Positions 1-6,983 of a stretch of DNA of 15,268 bases are shown here, piece after piece. The translations under genes and the position numbers were made by a program. Under the pieces are notes generated by a model that ran no database searches, was not told the origin of the DNA, and worked only from the letters and a program-made list of their open reading frames with translations. How positions within the stretch are numbered: position 1 is the first letter of the stretch; each line of letters starts with the position of its first letter. Origin of the DNA: an uncultured Bacilli bacterium. GTDB lineage: Bacteria > Bacillota_I > Bacilli_A > RFN20 > CAG-826. The stretch covers positions 1 through 15,268 of the forward strand of contig CAJOOD010000033.1 in the NCBI GenBank assembly GCA_905236085.1, read 5' to 3'.

Positions 1-203
1 AAAAAAGAAAATAATCAAAAATAATAGGGTTTCGCAGCGATTTTACTGTTGAAATCCACTAAAAACGATTTGGTTTTATTTTATATCGCTATGAAAATCG
101 AAATATATTTATAAATTTTTTGTTTAAATAATTAATCATTATCAACGCTTTGTCTTTTCAATTTTACTTTAAATCTAGATTTAATGGTATTAGAATATTT
201 GAC

Positions 204-1337
204 ATGAGATTTCTTAATTATCTTGTAGATAACATACCGCTATTTTGTATTTGTTTAGTGATGATATTTATCGCTATTAGAAATTTGAAATTAAGGCGAA
301 GAGAAAGCATCTATTTTCTGGTTTTTACTGGTATTGTTATCATGCTTTCAATCTCTGTAGCATTTGAAAACACTGCCAAAGAGACAGGCAATATATTATT
401 AGGAACAATAGGCACTTCATTAGGCTATATCTTAAGGCCTATCTTATTGTATGTCTTTATTTTGCTTGCTACTTTATATAACAACAAATCTCATAAATAC
501 CATATATTATGGACCATTCCTATTTATATAAATATTGTCGTTTATATTTTGCCTTTCTTCTTTAATAATGAAGTTTTATCCAAATTGGTATTCTATTATC
601 AACTTAATGGTGATGGTACGGCTTCATTTATGCGAGGAGGGTTCTTGAATTTTACTTCTCATGCTGTATGTACTGTGTATGCTGGATTAGTCACTTATAT
701 ATCTATATTCCAATTCCATGGTAAACATAAAAGAGATGGAATGGTTTTATTATTGTGTGTAATTATTATTTTCGTAACTGTCGCCACTGAGATGGCTTCT
801 GGCAGAAATAATCTATTGAATATTGTTTGTGAAATCTGTGCGATGATGAATTATATATTTATCATATCTATTAATAATTCTCGTGATTCACTTACTCATC
901 TATATGATAGAAAAACATATAATGAAGATATCGCTAGATATAAGAATCAGATAAACGGCATCATCCAATTTGATATGAACGGACTTAAATATCTCAATGA
1001 TAATTTTGGTCATGAAGAAGGGGATAAAGCTTTGCATGACATTGCTGAGATATTTGAAAAGAGTCATAACGAAAAGAATATGAATGTCTATCGATTAAGT
1101 GGAGATGAATTCCTTATCTTAATGATAAATGGTAAAGAAAGCGATTTATTAGATACAGTTAAATCTATTAAAAAAGAATTAAGCGCTACAAAATATTCTG
1201 CTGCGGTTGGATATTATTACATATCTAATGATAGTAATATATCTTTTGAAGAAGCAATGAAAGAAGCGGAAAATTTAATGTATCTAGATAAGGAAAATTA
1301 TTATAAATCAACAGGTATCAAACGTAGAAAGATATGA
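204..1337 (+). CDS. Seven-TM membrane protein with GGDEF diguanylate cyclase domain
   Basis: Predicted membrane sensor that makes cyclic di-GMP from two GTP. From the ATG at 204 it is 377 aa. About seven hydrophobic segments fill roughly the first 225 residues; the last 150 form a GGDEF domain. Visible motifs are LTHLYDRK, then DMNGLKYLNDNFGHEEGD (metal- and base-binding Asp, Lys, Asn, His) and RLSGDEF at about 297-303. SGDEF is a permissible variant of GGDEF, so the site looks catalytically intact. The RxxD inhibitory site expected five residues before it is absent. A TTG at 150 gives an in-frame 18-residue extension; I prefer the ATG, but neither start has a Shine-Dalgarno site. The gene overlaps asnA by 4 nt (ATGA). 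The input ligand is unknown; the membrane part matches no sensor family I can name. Confidence 0.88.
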   Translation: MRFLNYLVDNIPLFCICLVMIFIAIRNLKLRRRESIYFLVFTGIVIMLSISVAFENTAKETGNILLGTIGTSLGYILRPILLYVFILLATLYNNKSHKYHILWTIPIYINIVVYILPFFFNNEVLSKLVFYYQLNGDGTASFMRGGFLNFTSHAVCTVYAGLVTYISIFQFHGKHKRDGMVLLLCVIIIFVTVATEMASGRNNLLNIVCEICAMMNYIFIISINNSRDSLTHLYDRKTYNEDIARYKNQINGIIQFDMNGLKYLNDNFGHEEGDKALHDIAEIFEKSHNEKNMNVYRLSGDEFLILMINGKESDLLDTVKSIKKELSATKYSAAVGYYYISNDSNISFEEAMKEAENLMYLDKENYYKSTGIKRRKI

Positions 1338-2323
1338 GAAAATATCAATCCAAATTAAACATCATTGAAACAGAAGAAGCGATTAAATTTATTAAAGATG
1401 ATTTCGAAGTTAGATTAGCTAAGGCTCTTGGATTACATCGTGTATCCGCACCTTTGTTTGTCTATAACGAAAGTGGACTTAATGATGATTTAAACGGCCA
1501 TGAACGAAAGGTCTCTTTTACTGCTAATAATTTATCCGGAGAAATAGAAATAGTTCAATCATTAGCCAAATGGAAAAGACACGCTCTTGCAAGATATAAT
1601 TTTAAAGTTCATGAAGGTTTATATACCGATATGAACGCTATAAGAAGGGATGAAGATATTGATAATATCCATTCTATTTATGTCGATCAATGGGACTGGG
1701 AAAAGATAATAAATAAAGAAGAAAGGAATCTTGATTATTTATTCAATACTGTGAAATTAATCTATCAAGTATTAAAGCAAGAAGAAAATAGAATTAATCA
1801 AAAATATCCGTGTTTTGCGTATAAATTACCAAAAAAGATCACATTTATTTCCACTGAAGAATTAGAAAATAAATATCCAAATCTATCAAGAAAAGAAAGA
1901 GAAAACAAATTCGCTAAAGAAGTGGGTAGTTATTTCTTATATCATATCGGCTGGCCTTTAAAAGATGGCTTGCCACATGATGGTAGAGCCGCGGATTATG
2001 ATGATTGGAATCTTAACGGAGATATCATTCTTTATAACAAAGTCTTAAATATGGCTTTTGAAATATCTTCCATGGGCATACGCGTTGATGAAGAGTCTAT
2101 TATCAAACAATTAGAATATAAAAATGAACTAGACAAATTAAATAATCCCTATATCCAAGATGTTATTAATAAGAGATTAAGTTATACCATCGGAGGAGGA
2201 ATAGGGCAATCTAGATTATGTATGTATTTCCTTGAGAAAGCTCATATTGGCGAAGTACAAGCTTCTTTATGGAATGAAGATGATATAATCAAGCTGAAAA
2301 AAGACAATATTGACTTATTATAA
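1334..2323 (+). CDS. asnA: Aspartate-ammonia ligase (asparagine synthetase A)
   Basis: Makes asparagine from aspartate, ammonia and ATP, giving AMP and pyrophosphate; a soluble class II aminoacyl-tRNA-synthetase-like enzyme. Its 329 aa match the normal AsnA length of about 330. Hallmarks are HERKVSF near residue 56, SIYVDQWDWEK at 114-124, the DGRAADYDDWNLNGD block at 216-230, and class II motif 3 GGGIGQSRL at 287-295 followed by the family ending GEVQASLW. The start codon lies inside the stop of the GGDEF gene (ATGA overlap), so the two are probably translationally coupled. I see no separate promoter or ribosome binding site. A terminator hairpin follows 29 nt after the stop. Linkage of asparagine synthesis to a c-di-GMP protein is not a known pairing and may be accidental. 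Confidence 0.97.
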   Translation: MRKYQSKLNIIETEEAIKFIKDDFEVRLAKALGLHRVSAPLFVYNESGLNDDLNGHERKVSFTANNLSGEIEIVQSLAKWKRHALARYNFKVHEGLYTDMNAIRRDEDIDNIHSIYVDQWDWEKIINKEERNLDYLFNTVKLIYQVLKQEENRINQKYPCFAYKLPKKITFISTEELENKYPNLSRKERENKFAKEVGSYFLYHIGWPLKDGLPHDGRAADYDDWNLNGDIILYNKVLNMAFEISSMGIRVDEESIIKQLEYKNELDKLNNPYIQDVINKRLSYTIGGGIGQSRLCMYFLEKAHIGEVQASLWNEDDIIKLKKDNIDLL

Positions 2324-2331
2324 GAACAATT

Positions 2332-2438
2332 AATACAAATCTAACGAATTAGAGAGTACAGTACTCTATTTTTTAATATTTCAATAATTCCATAAATTTC
2401 CACTTTTTCAAAAAAATGGAAAAATATGGATTTGTATT
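2332..2438. repeat. Nested inverted repeats between asnA and the integrase
   Basis: The 10-mer AATACAAATC (2332-2341) has an exact inverted copy GATTTGTATT (2429-2438). Inside lie the asnA terminator and an imperfect 13-bp inverted repeat (CCATAAATTTCCA near 2391 against TGGAAAAATATGG ending at 2429). The whole 119-nt gap between the convergent genes is therefore foldable in both directions. It may act as a bidirectional terminator for asnA and int; a recombination site is a weaker alternative. Confidence 0.4.
2353..2374 (+). terminator. Intrinsic terminator after asnA
   Basis: AGAGTAC and GTACTCT (2353-2359 and 2361-2367) form a compact hairpin with a small loop, followed by a T-run at 2369-2374. 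It sits 29 nt beyond the asnA stop and would end the GGDEF-asnA transcript before the convergent integrase gene. Confidence 0.7.
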
Positions 2439-2441
2439 TCA

Positions 2442-3551
2442 TCACAACAATTGATCTAATCTTTTAATTATCGCTTCCGTATTTTTCTTGTTCTCGTGAG
2501 CGTAAGTTTCCATCATCATGGTAACAGAATGACCTAAAAATCTTGCCGCAGCTTTGATATCTGCCATAGAAAGACATACTGACATTAGCATCGTGGCTTT
2601 AGTGTGTCTAAATCCATGCGCTGAGATAATTGGTAATTTAGCCTTATTCATATAATTAACCATCTTTAACCTAAAAGCGGTTTTAGGCATGGATTCAAAT
2701 GGTTTATCTTTAGATTTAGGAAAGATAAATCCTTCGGAACTTTCTTTTCTTCTTTCTTTAAGCATATCGTTAATTTCATCATTTAATTTACAAAAGCGAT
2801 ATGATTCTTTGGTTTTCAAGGTTTCCACAAGTATCGGTCTTTTTTCTTTTAAATAGATGATTTGTTGCTTAATCTCTATAGTCTTAGTAACTGGGTTATA
2901 AGTATCCCAAGTTAGACCGATAAATTCAGACAATCTCGCCCCTAAATAAGAGAATAATTTAAACATCTCTAAATCATCTTTATCTTCGATAACGGATAAG
3001 AATTTCTTTAATTGGCGAGGAGAGTAGAAACTTTTCTCTTTTCTTTTGGATTTAACTCTAACATTTTCTAAGGCTGCTTTAGATTCTAAGCAGGCATCAG
3101 AAGAAATGAATTTCATCTTAAAAGCAAAATCTGACATTAAACGGAATTCCCCGATGATTCTATTCTTCCATTTATCACAGATATTAGGCTTATCTATTAA
3201 TTTCTTCCGCCATATCAATAAGAATCTAGCATCAAAGACATTGGATACTTTTTTATCTAATATGTCATTGATATAAGTAGACTTAACCGAGTCGATGGTT
3301 AATAAAGTAGATTTAGAAACCTTAGTCGACCTATAATCTTTATAAAGCTCAAAGAAATCACCTAAGGTGGGATCTATTTTATCTTCTACTTTAGATAATT
3401 TTGCTTCCATAAGATGAGGAATTTCCTTCTCCGCTTCCTCATAAGAAGAAAATCCAGTCTTATAAATATGGACTCTTTTCCCCTTATAATATTTCATAAA
3501 GTCGATGATATAGTTATCACCTTGCTGATGGATTTTGTTATTAACTTCCAT
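2442..3551 (-). CDS. Phage/ICE-type tyrosine recombinase (integrase)
   Basis: Site-specific DNA recombinase, 369 aa, a normal length for Tn916/phage-type integrases. An N-terminal segment (about 10-50) resembles the small arm-site binding domain, then a SAM-like core-binding domain (about 60-150) and the catalytic domain (about 175-369). Catalytic residues are all visible: Arg206 in ARLSE, a candidate Lys246 or Lys248 in TLKTKES, His312 and Arg315 in HGFRH, His341 in LGH and the nucleophile Tyr350 in ETYAH. It therefore looks functional. No other phage, conjugation or excisionase gene lies next to it and no tRNA gene is present, so it is an orphan in this window. The start has no Shine-Dalgarno site; the nearest strong one (3604-3610) lies about 50 nt upstream, in front of a tiny ORF that ends before the int start. 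Confidence 0.95.
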   Translation of the reverse strand: MEVNNKIHQQGDNYIIDFMKYYKGKRVHIYKTGFSSYEEAEKEIPHLMEAKLSKVEDKIDPTLGDFFELYKDYRSTKVSKSTLLTIDSVKSTYINDILDKKVSNVFDARFLLIWRKKLIDKPNICDKWKNRIIGEFRLMSDFAFKMKFISSDACLESKAALENVRVKSKRKEKSFYSPRQLKKFLSVIEDKDDLEMFKLFSYLGARLSEFIGLTWDTYNPVTKTIEIKQQIIYLKEKRPILVETLKTKESYRFCKLNDEINDMLKERRKESSEGFIFPKSKDKPFESMPKTAFRLKMVNYMNKAKLPIISAHGFRHTKATMLMSVCLSMADIKAAARFLGHSVTMMMETYAHENKKNTEAIIKRLDQLL

Positions 3552-3565
3552 AATATTTTGATTAT

Positions 3566-3601
3566 TTATAATTCTAAGCCTAGTATCAAATAAATAATCA
3601 T
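3566..3601 (-). CDS. Candidate 11-codon leader ORF upstream of the integrase
   Basis: On the minus strand a strong AAGGAGG (3604-3610) is followed after two T residues by ATG and 11 codons, MIIYLILGLEL, ending in TAA at 3566. It is in frame with the integrase but separated from it by that stop and 14 further nucleotides. The SD-to-ATG spacing is too short for efficient initiation by the usual rule, so translation is uncertain. If used, it would be a regulatory leader peptide. It could also be a chance ATG behind an SD that serves another purpose. Confidence 0.25.
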   Translation of the reverse strand: MIIYLILGLEL

Positions 3602-3616
3602 AACCTCCTTCTAGGC
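3578..3616 (-). promoter_or_regulatory. Integrase leader: SD enclosed by an inverted repeat
   Basis: GCCTAG (3578-3583) and CTAGGC (3611-3616) are exact inverse copies flanking the only good Shine-Dalgarno site and the tiny ORF. A minus-strand TATAAT lies at 3624-3629, which would start the RNA right at the hairpin; no good -35 is seen. The fold would put the SD in a 27-nt loop directly beside the stem. Confidence 0.4.
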
Positions 3617-3704
3617 GAAAAATATTATAGTAAATTTATAGATTACAATTTGCTCATAGATAAAAAAAGCAAGAGCGGTGCTTATATTTATAGAGATATG
3701 ATTT

Positions 3705-3780
3705 GAAACGAAGTTACTTCGCTATCGAAACGAAGTTAAAACGAAGTAGTTAACGAAGTTTAAGCGAAGTAAAAGTGAAG
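3705..3780. repeat. Helically phased CGAAG repeat array
   Basis: Six direct copies of a core related to AACGAAGTT. The 12-mer GAAACGAAGTTA is exact at 3705 and 3727; variants have their core (C/T)GAAG starting at 3742, 3754, 3764 and 3776. Core-to-core spacings are 22, 11, 12, 10 and 12 bp, i.e. about one helical turn. One inverted copy (ACTTCGC, 3716-3722) lies between the first two. It sits in the intergenic region about 155 bp upstream of the divergently placed integrase. Most likely a protein-binding array, for example integrase arm sites or a regulator operator. It is not a CRISPR: units are too short and lack spacers. Confidence 0.75.
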
Positions 3781-3798
3781 AAAAGCTTCATTAGAAAC

Positions 3799-3825
3799 GG
3801 TATTTTTCAAAAATATGCCTTTTTT
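3799..3825 (+). terminator. Possible terminator hairpin without an upstream gene
   Basis: An imperfect hairpin, GGTATTTTT against AAAAATATGCC (3799-3819), is followed by six T residues. It points rightward, yet no + strand gene lies between it and the integrase. It could end an RNA made across the repeat array, or simply be AT-rich chance structure. I found no convincing promoter for such an RNA. Confidence 0.3.
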
Positions 3826-3902
3826 GCATGCTTTTTACAGGTGAAGAAGCATTGATTTAAAATATTTTTTTGATAAATATCAAATTAAAATCAAAATTCA
3901 TA

Positions 3903-3908
3903 TATAAT
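3903..3908 (+). promoter_or_regulatory. Candidate -10 box just ahead of the metalloprotease start
   Basis: A perfect TATAAT lies nine nucleotides before the ATG at 3918, so transcription would begin within a few bases of the start codon. No Shine-Dalgarno site is present. No -35 is evident; a perfect 6-2-6 palindrome (TTGATAAATATCAA, 3870-3883) lies upstream and could bind a regulator. Confidence 0.4.
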
Positions 3909-3917
3909 GTTATTGTT

Positions 3918-4577
3918 ATGAAAGTTACCTCTATTAAAACATCAACATATCATCATTCTAATGGTCAAATTTATGATGTTAAAATCATTTATAAAAGTGG
4001 TAAGAAAAATATCACTTATCGTTTTAGAGATAATACTTTTATCGTTACTTCGCCTAATTATGTTACTATTAATCAGATATTTAAAGGTATTGCTAAATAC
4101 GCAGATAAATTAATTAAAATATCAAATAAGCCCGCGCCTATAAAAGAAGATGAATATATGTATCTATTTGGTATTAAGACCGATATATCAAAAGGAGTGA
4201 TAACTTTTAATAATTATCCTCAAGTGGTATTTGAAGATAAAGAAGATATGGAAAAGAAATTAAAAGTTATATTCTCAAGAATAGTTAAAGATATCACTTT
4301 AAAATATCTCAAAGAAATGAAAATCAAAGATGAATATAAAGTTAGAGTTAAAAAGATGACATCTCGATATGGCAGCAATTCTAGAAGCACTAAAACGATT
4401 AATTATTCCACTCTCCTCATGCATTATGATATTGAAATAATTAAATCGGTAATTGTTCATGAATGCGCCCATTGTTTAGTATTTGATCATTCTAAAAAAT
4501 TCTATGATATCGTCTATAAATATTGTCCAGAATACGATACTTATCGTAAAAAATTAATCAAAGGAATATATAAATAA
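3918..4577 (+). CDS. YgjP-like (DUF45) zinc metallopeptidase
   Basis: Predicted soluble zinc peptidase of the YgjP/WLM-like group; 219 aa from the ATG at 3918. The zinc motif VIVHECAH gives His181, Glu182 and His185, followed by His191 in DHSKKFY, matching the family pattern HExxH then HSxxFY. Upstream SRYGS and an INYS strand fit the conserved RxGS...INxxL block of the family. A TTG at 3870 would add 16 basic-hydrophobic residues, but it overlaps the likely promoter, so I prefer the ATG. No ribosome binding site precedes it; the TATAAT at 3903 suggests a leaderless message. The next gene starts 1 nt after its stop. Substrate is unknown for this family. Confidence 0.85.
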   Translation: MKVTSIKTSTYHHSNGQIYDVKIIYKSGKKNITYRFRDNTFIVTSPNYVTINQIFKGIAKYADKLIKISNKPAPIKEDEYMYLFGIKTDISKGVITFNNYPQVVFEDKEDMEKKLKVIFSRIVKDITLKYLKEMKIKDEYKVRVKKMTSRYGSNSRSTKTINYSTLLMHYDIEIIKSVIVHECAHCLVFDHSKKFYDIVYKYCPEYDTYRKKLIKGIYK

Positions 4578-4578
4578 T

Positions 4579-5319
4579 ATGGAAAAGATAACTTCGAGAC
4601 AAAATGAAAAAATCAAGCATCTAACTTCACTTTGTGAAGAAAAATATCGTAAAGAATATCAAGAATTTGTCATGGAAGGTATTCTTAATTTAAAGATGGC
4701 TTTAGCCTCTAATATGGTTAAAGAAATATATAGCACAAAAGAATTAAATGATATCGATATAAGTGATGATATTAAAACATATCTTGTCGATGATAAAGTG
4801 ATGGATAAGATATCTAAAGAAAAGAATCCATCCGGAATAGTATTTATCGCTAGATATCTCACTTATCCCAATAAGAAATATAAGAAGATATTATATCTAG
4901 ACGATATTCAAGATCCTGGTAATCTAGGTACGATTATTAGAACATCACTAGCTTTACATATCGACGTTATATATTTATCCGCTAATTCGGCCAATATATA
5001 TAATCCTAAAGTATTATCTTCATCGCGAGGAGCGATATTTAATATTCCTGTTATTAATATGGATTTCTTTGATTTAATCAAAACAAAAGATGATAAAACC
5101 AAAATAATATCAACCTCACTAGGGAAAAATAGTGTGCCTTTAGAAAAATGTCCAAGATTTGATTCTTATATCTTAGTTTTAGGCAATGAGGGTAGAGGAA
5201 TTAAAAAAGAAATAATTGATTCTTCTGATTATGTTGTTAATATTCCTATCGATGAAAGGATTGATTCATTAAATGTAGCTATAGCCTCAGGGATATTGCT
5301 ATATTATTTCAATAATTAA
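4579..5319 (+). CDS. SpoU/TrmH-family RNA 2'-O-ribose methyltransferase (YsgA-like)
   Basis: Transfers methyl from S-adenosylmethionine to a ribose 2'-OH of rRNA or tRNA; 246 aa, the usual length. The N-terminal part (1-95; SRQNEKIKHL, then FVMEGI) is the small substrate-binding domain. The C-terminal SPOUT knot domain shows all three motifs: DIQDPGNLGTIIRT (about 109-122, with the conserved Asn and Arg), LVLGNEGRG (about 199-207) and IPIDERIDSLNVAIA (about 222-236). In B. subtilis the equivalent ysgA sits directly upstream of pheS; here about 1.9 kb with two genes separates them, so this is a partly kept gene order. It starts 1 nt after the metalloprotease stop and is probably co-translated. 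The exact target nucleotide cannot be deduced. Confidence 0.93.
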   Translation: MEKITSRQNEKIKHLTSLCEEKYRKEYQEFVMEGILNLKMALASNMVKEIYSTKELNDIDISDDIKTYLVDDKVMDKISKEKNPSGIVFIARYLTYPNKKYKKILYLDDIQDPGNLGTIIRTSLALHIDVIYLSANSANIYNPKVLSSSRGAIFNIPVINMDFFDLIKTKDDKTKIISTSLGKNSVPLEKCPRFDSYILVLGNEGRGIKKEIIDSSDYVVNIPIDERIDSLNVAIASGILLYYFNN

Positions 5320-5321
5320 TT

Positions 5322-6209
5322 ATGATTTATACTGTTACATTTTCTCCAGCGATAGATTATTTCCTCGATTTTAATGATTTAGAATTGGGTAAGATTAATC
5401 ACGCCCATAAAGTTAATATCGTTTCTGGAGGTAAAGGCATAAATGTCTCTAAAGTCTTATCTAATTTTGGTATGGAATCTATTGCTCTAGGATATGTCGG
5501 AGGCAAGACTTGCGATTTATTTATTAAAGGTTTAAATGAATATCAAAATATAAAAACTGATTTTATAAAAATCAAGGAAGATACTAGAATTAATGTTAAA
5601 ATTAATACTCCAATTGAAAGCGCGCTTGATGCTCCAAATCCTAATATAGATAAAGAAGAAGAAAAGAAATTATTTTTAAAATTAGATAAATTAAATAAAG
5701 ATGATATCGTGGTATTTTCAGGAGAATTTCCTATTAATTTTAATAAGGAATTGTATTTAAATGCTTTAAAGAAATTCAATAATAAAGGAATCAAATTTAT
5801 TATCGATACATCTAATGAGATATTATTAGATTCCTTAAAATATCATCCATTTTTTATCAAACCTAATATTGAGGAATTATCTTCCTTCTTTCATAAAGAT
5901 ATATCTTTCATAGAAGAGGCAAAAATATATGGGGATAAATTAATAGAATTAGGAGCCTTAAATGTCTTAATATCATTAGGAAAAGATGGAGCAATATTTG
6001 TCTCAAAAAATGAAAAAATATATCAAAAATCCCCTCAAATTGATGTAATTTCGACAGTTGGCGCGGGTGACACCATGGTCGCATCGTTTATATATTCTTA
6101 TCTATTAGATAATGATTTTGCTAAAGCGTTAGCCTTTTCTATTAAAGCATCTTCCTTAACCTGCAAATTAGGTAGACTGGTAAAAAAAGAAGATATCAAT
6201 GATTATTAA
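5322..6209 (+). CDS. fruK: PfkB-family sugar kinase, FruK-type 1-phosphofructokinase
   Basis: Phosphorylates a sugar phosphate, most likely fructose 1-phosphate to fructose 1,6-bisphosphate, with ATP. The start MIYTVTFSPAIDY and GGKGINVSKVLSNFG (36-50) are characteristic of FruK/LacC. The C-terminal signature is intact: STVGAGDTMVASF, with GAGD at 247-250 and Asp250 as catalytic base, and KPNIEEL at 180-186. At 295 aa it is slightly shorter than typical FruK. The usual SGSLP segment reads SGEFP here (133-137), a small divergence near the substrate site. No fructose PTS or DeoR regulator is nearby. It begins 2 nt after the methylase stop without its own SD. Tagatose-6-phosphate kinase is the main alternative. 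Confidence 0.85.
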   Translation: MIYTVTFSPAIDYFLDFNDLELGKINHAHKVNIVSGGKGINVSKVLSNFGMESIALGYVGGKTCDLFIKGLNEYQNIKTDFIKIKEDTRINVKINTPIESALDAPNPNIDKEEEKKLFLKLDKLNKDDIVVFSGEFPINFNKELYLNALKKFNNKGIKFIIDTSNEILLDSLKYHPFFIKPNIEELSSFFHKDISFIEEAKIYGDKLIELGALNVLISLGKDGAIFVSKNEKIYQKSPQIDVISTVGAGDTMVASFIYSYLLDNDFAKALAFSIKASSLTCKLGRLVKKEDINDY

Positions 6210-6210
6210 T

Positions 6211-6666
6211 CTATTTAATTTCTTTTAATATTCTTATTACTTTTTCATCTTTCACTCTAAAACAATATACGGAACCTAATCTATTATTAGCAATCCATGA
6301 AGCCGTTTGATTTAGTGTTTCATCAGTATAAAATCCATTACCAAAATCATTAGGAGGATTAGAGTCCTTAGCATCTATATCGCCTATTATTTTATCTCTA
6401 ACTCCATGGAATAATGTTTTACCTTCGTCAATAAATATTAATTCCTTGCTTCTATTTAATTTGATTCCCCGATTATAGGCATAGGAATAGATTTTCTCTA
6501 ATGTTTCAAGAGAAACATCTTCATCGTCTTTCATAAAATTGATAATGCTTTGTCGAGATAAATTTGTGGAATAAGCAAATTCTTGAACTGACTGGTCAGT
6601 AATCGCTAGTAGGCGCTTGATATCTAGTTTCAAATTAAATGATTTCATAAATAGATTGTAAACCAT
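6211..6666 (-). CDS. HTH protein fused to a shortened DUF3990 (ADP-ribosyltransferase-like) domain
   Basis: 151 aa. Residues about 14-70 look like a XRE-type helix-turn-helix (LAITDQSVQEFAYSTNLSRQSIINFM). Residues 80-150 match the start of DUF3990: LFHG at 85-88, then DFGNGFYTDETLNQTASWI from 107. DUF3990 is grouped with ADP-ribosyltransferase folds; its first two elements (HG and FGxGFY) are present, but the protein stops where the domain normally continues for tens of residues. It ends one nucleotide away from the convergent fruK stop, which suggests 3' truncation. The start at 6666 has a weak GGGTG upstream; ATG at 6648 is the alternative. It may be a self-regulated toxin-like protein, a remnant, or a repressor that kept only part of the domain. 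Moderately sure of the domain calls; function unknown. Confidence 0.7.
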   Translation of the reverse strand: MVYNLFMKSFNLKLDIKRLLAITDQSVQEFAYSTNLSRQSIINFMKDDEDVSLETLEKIYSYAYNRGIKLNRSKELIFIDEGKTLFHGVRDKIIGDIDAKDSNPPNDFGNGFYTDETLNQTASWIANNRLGSVYCFRVKDEKVIRILKEIK

Positions 6667-6943
6667 TTTACACCCTATTTTAATTTAGTCTTATTATCAG
6701 CTGTCTTATTCGTATTAAATATCTATCTTAAAGAAAAGGTATTATAACTAATTATTTCTTAAAATCTATGCAAAAGCGGCCTATTTCTCTAATTTGTATA
6801 ATAATTCAACCAATTTAAAATTCTTTATTATGATATTTTCTTCTTTGAGTTTTGGCTGATAGTTTCACTTTTTATATTTAGCGTTATAAACCTACAATAG
6901 TCACATCTATTACTAGTAAATCGAGCAAATAATAACTTTGTTA
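6667..6943. other. Intergenic stretch between HTH-DUF3990 and the pheS promoter
   Basis: AT-rich DNA separating divergent genes. I see no ORF with a ribosome binding site. The minus-strand promoter for the HTH gene should lie here; a reverse-strand TATAAT near 6740 is a candidate without a good -35. AATAACTTTGTTATT (6930-6944) is a small inverted repeat next to the pheS promoter. Confidence 0.4.
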
Positions 6944-6971
6944 TTGTCACCACTTTTAAAAGTGGTAGAAT
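6944..6971 (+). promoter_or_regulatory. pheST promoter with palindromic spacer
   Basis: TTGTCA (6944-6949) and TAGAAT (6966-6971) form -35 and -10 boxes 16 bp apart. The spacer is exactly the perfect 16-bp palindrome CCACTTTTAAAAGTGG (6950-6965). Transcription would start near 6978, just ahead of the T-box leader. The palindrome's position is ideal for a repressor; its right half overlaps the 10-mer AAGTGGTAGA also found in the mraZ operator. Confidence 0.65.
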
Positions 6972-6983
6972 AATTTTGCAATG

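Noticed and set aside
150..203. TTG start for the GGDEF gene
   Set aside because: No SD and the extra 18 residues add nothing recognisable; ATG at 204 lies before the first TM segment. Not fully excluded.
2332..2438. Inverted repeats as integrase attachment site
   Set aside because: att core sites are expected as direct duplications at element borders; none was found in the window, and the repeats overlap a terminator.
3046..3276. 76-codon + strand frame inside the integrase
   Set aside because: Antisense shadow of a clear integrase gene; no SD and no recognisable domain.
3705..3780. Repeat array as a CRISPR
   Set aside because: Units are about 9-12 bp with near-zero spacing and no cas genes; phasing fits protein binding sites better.
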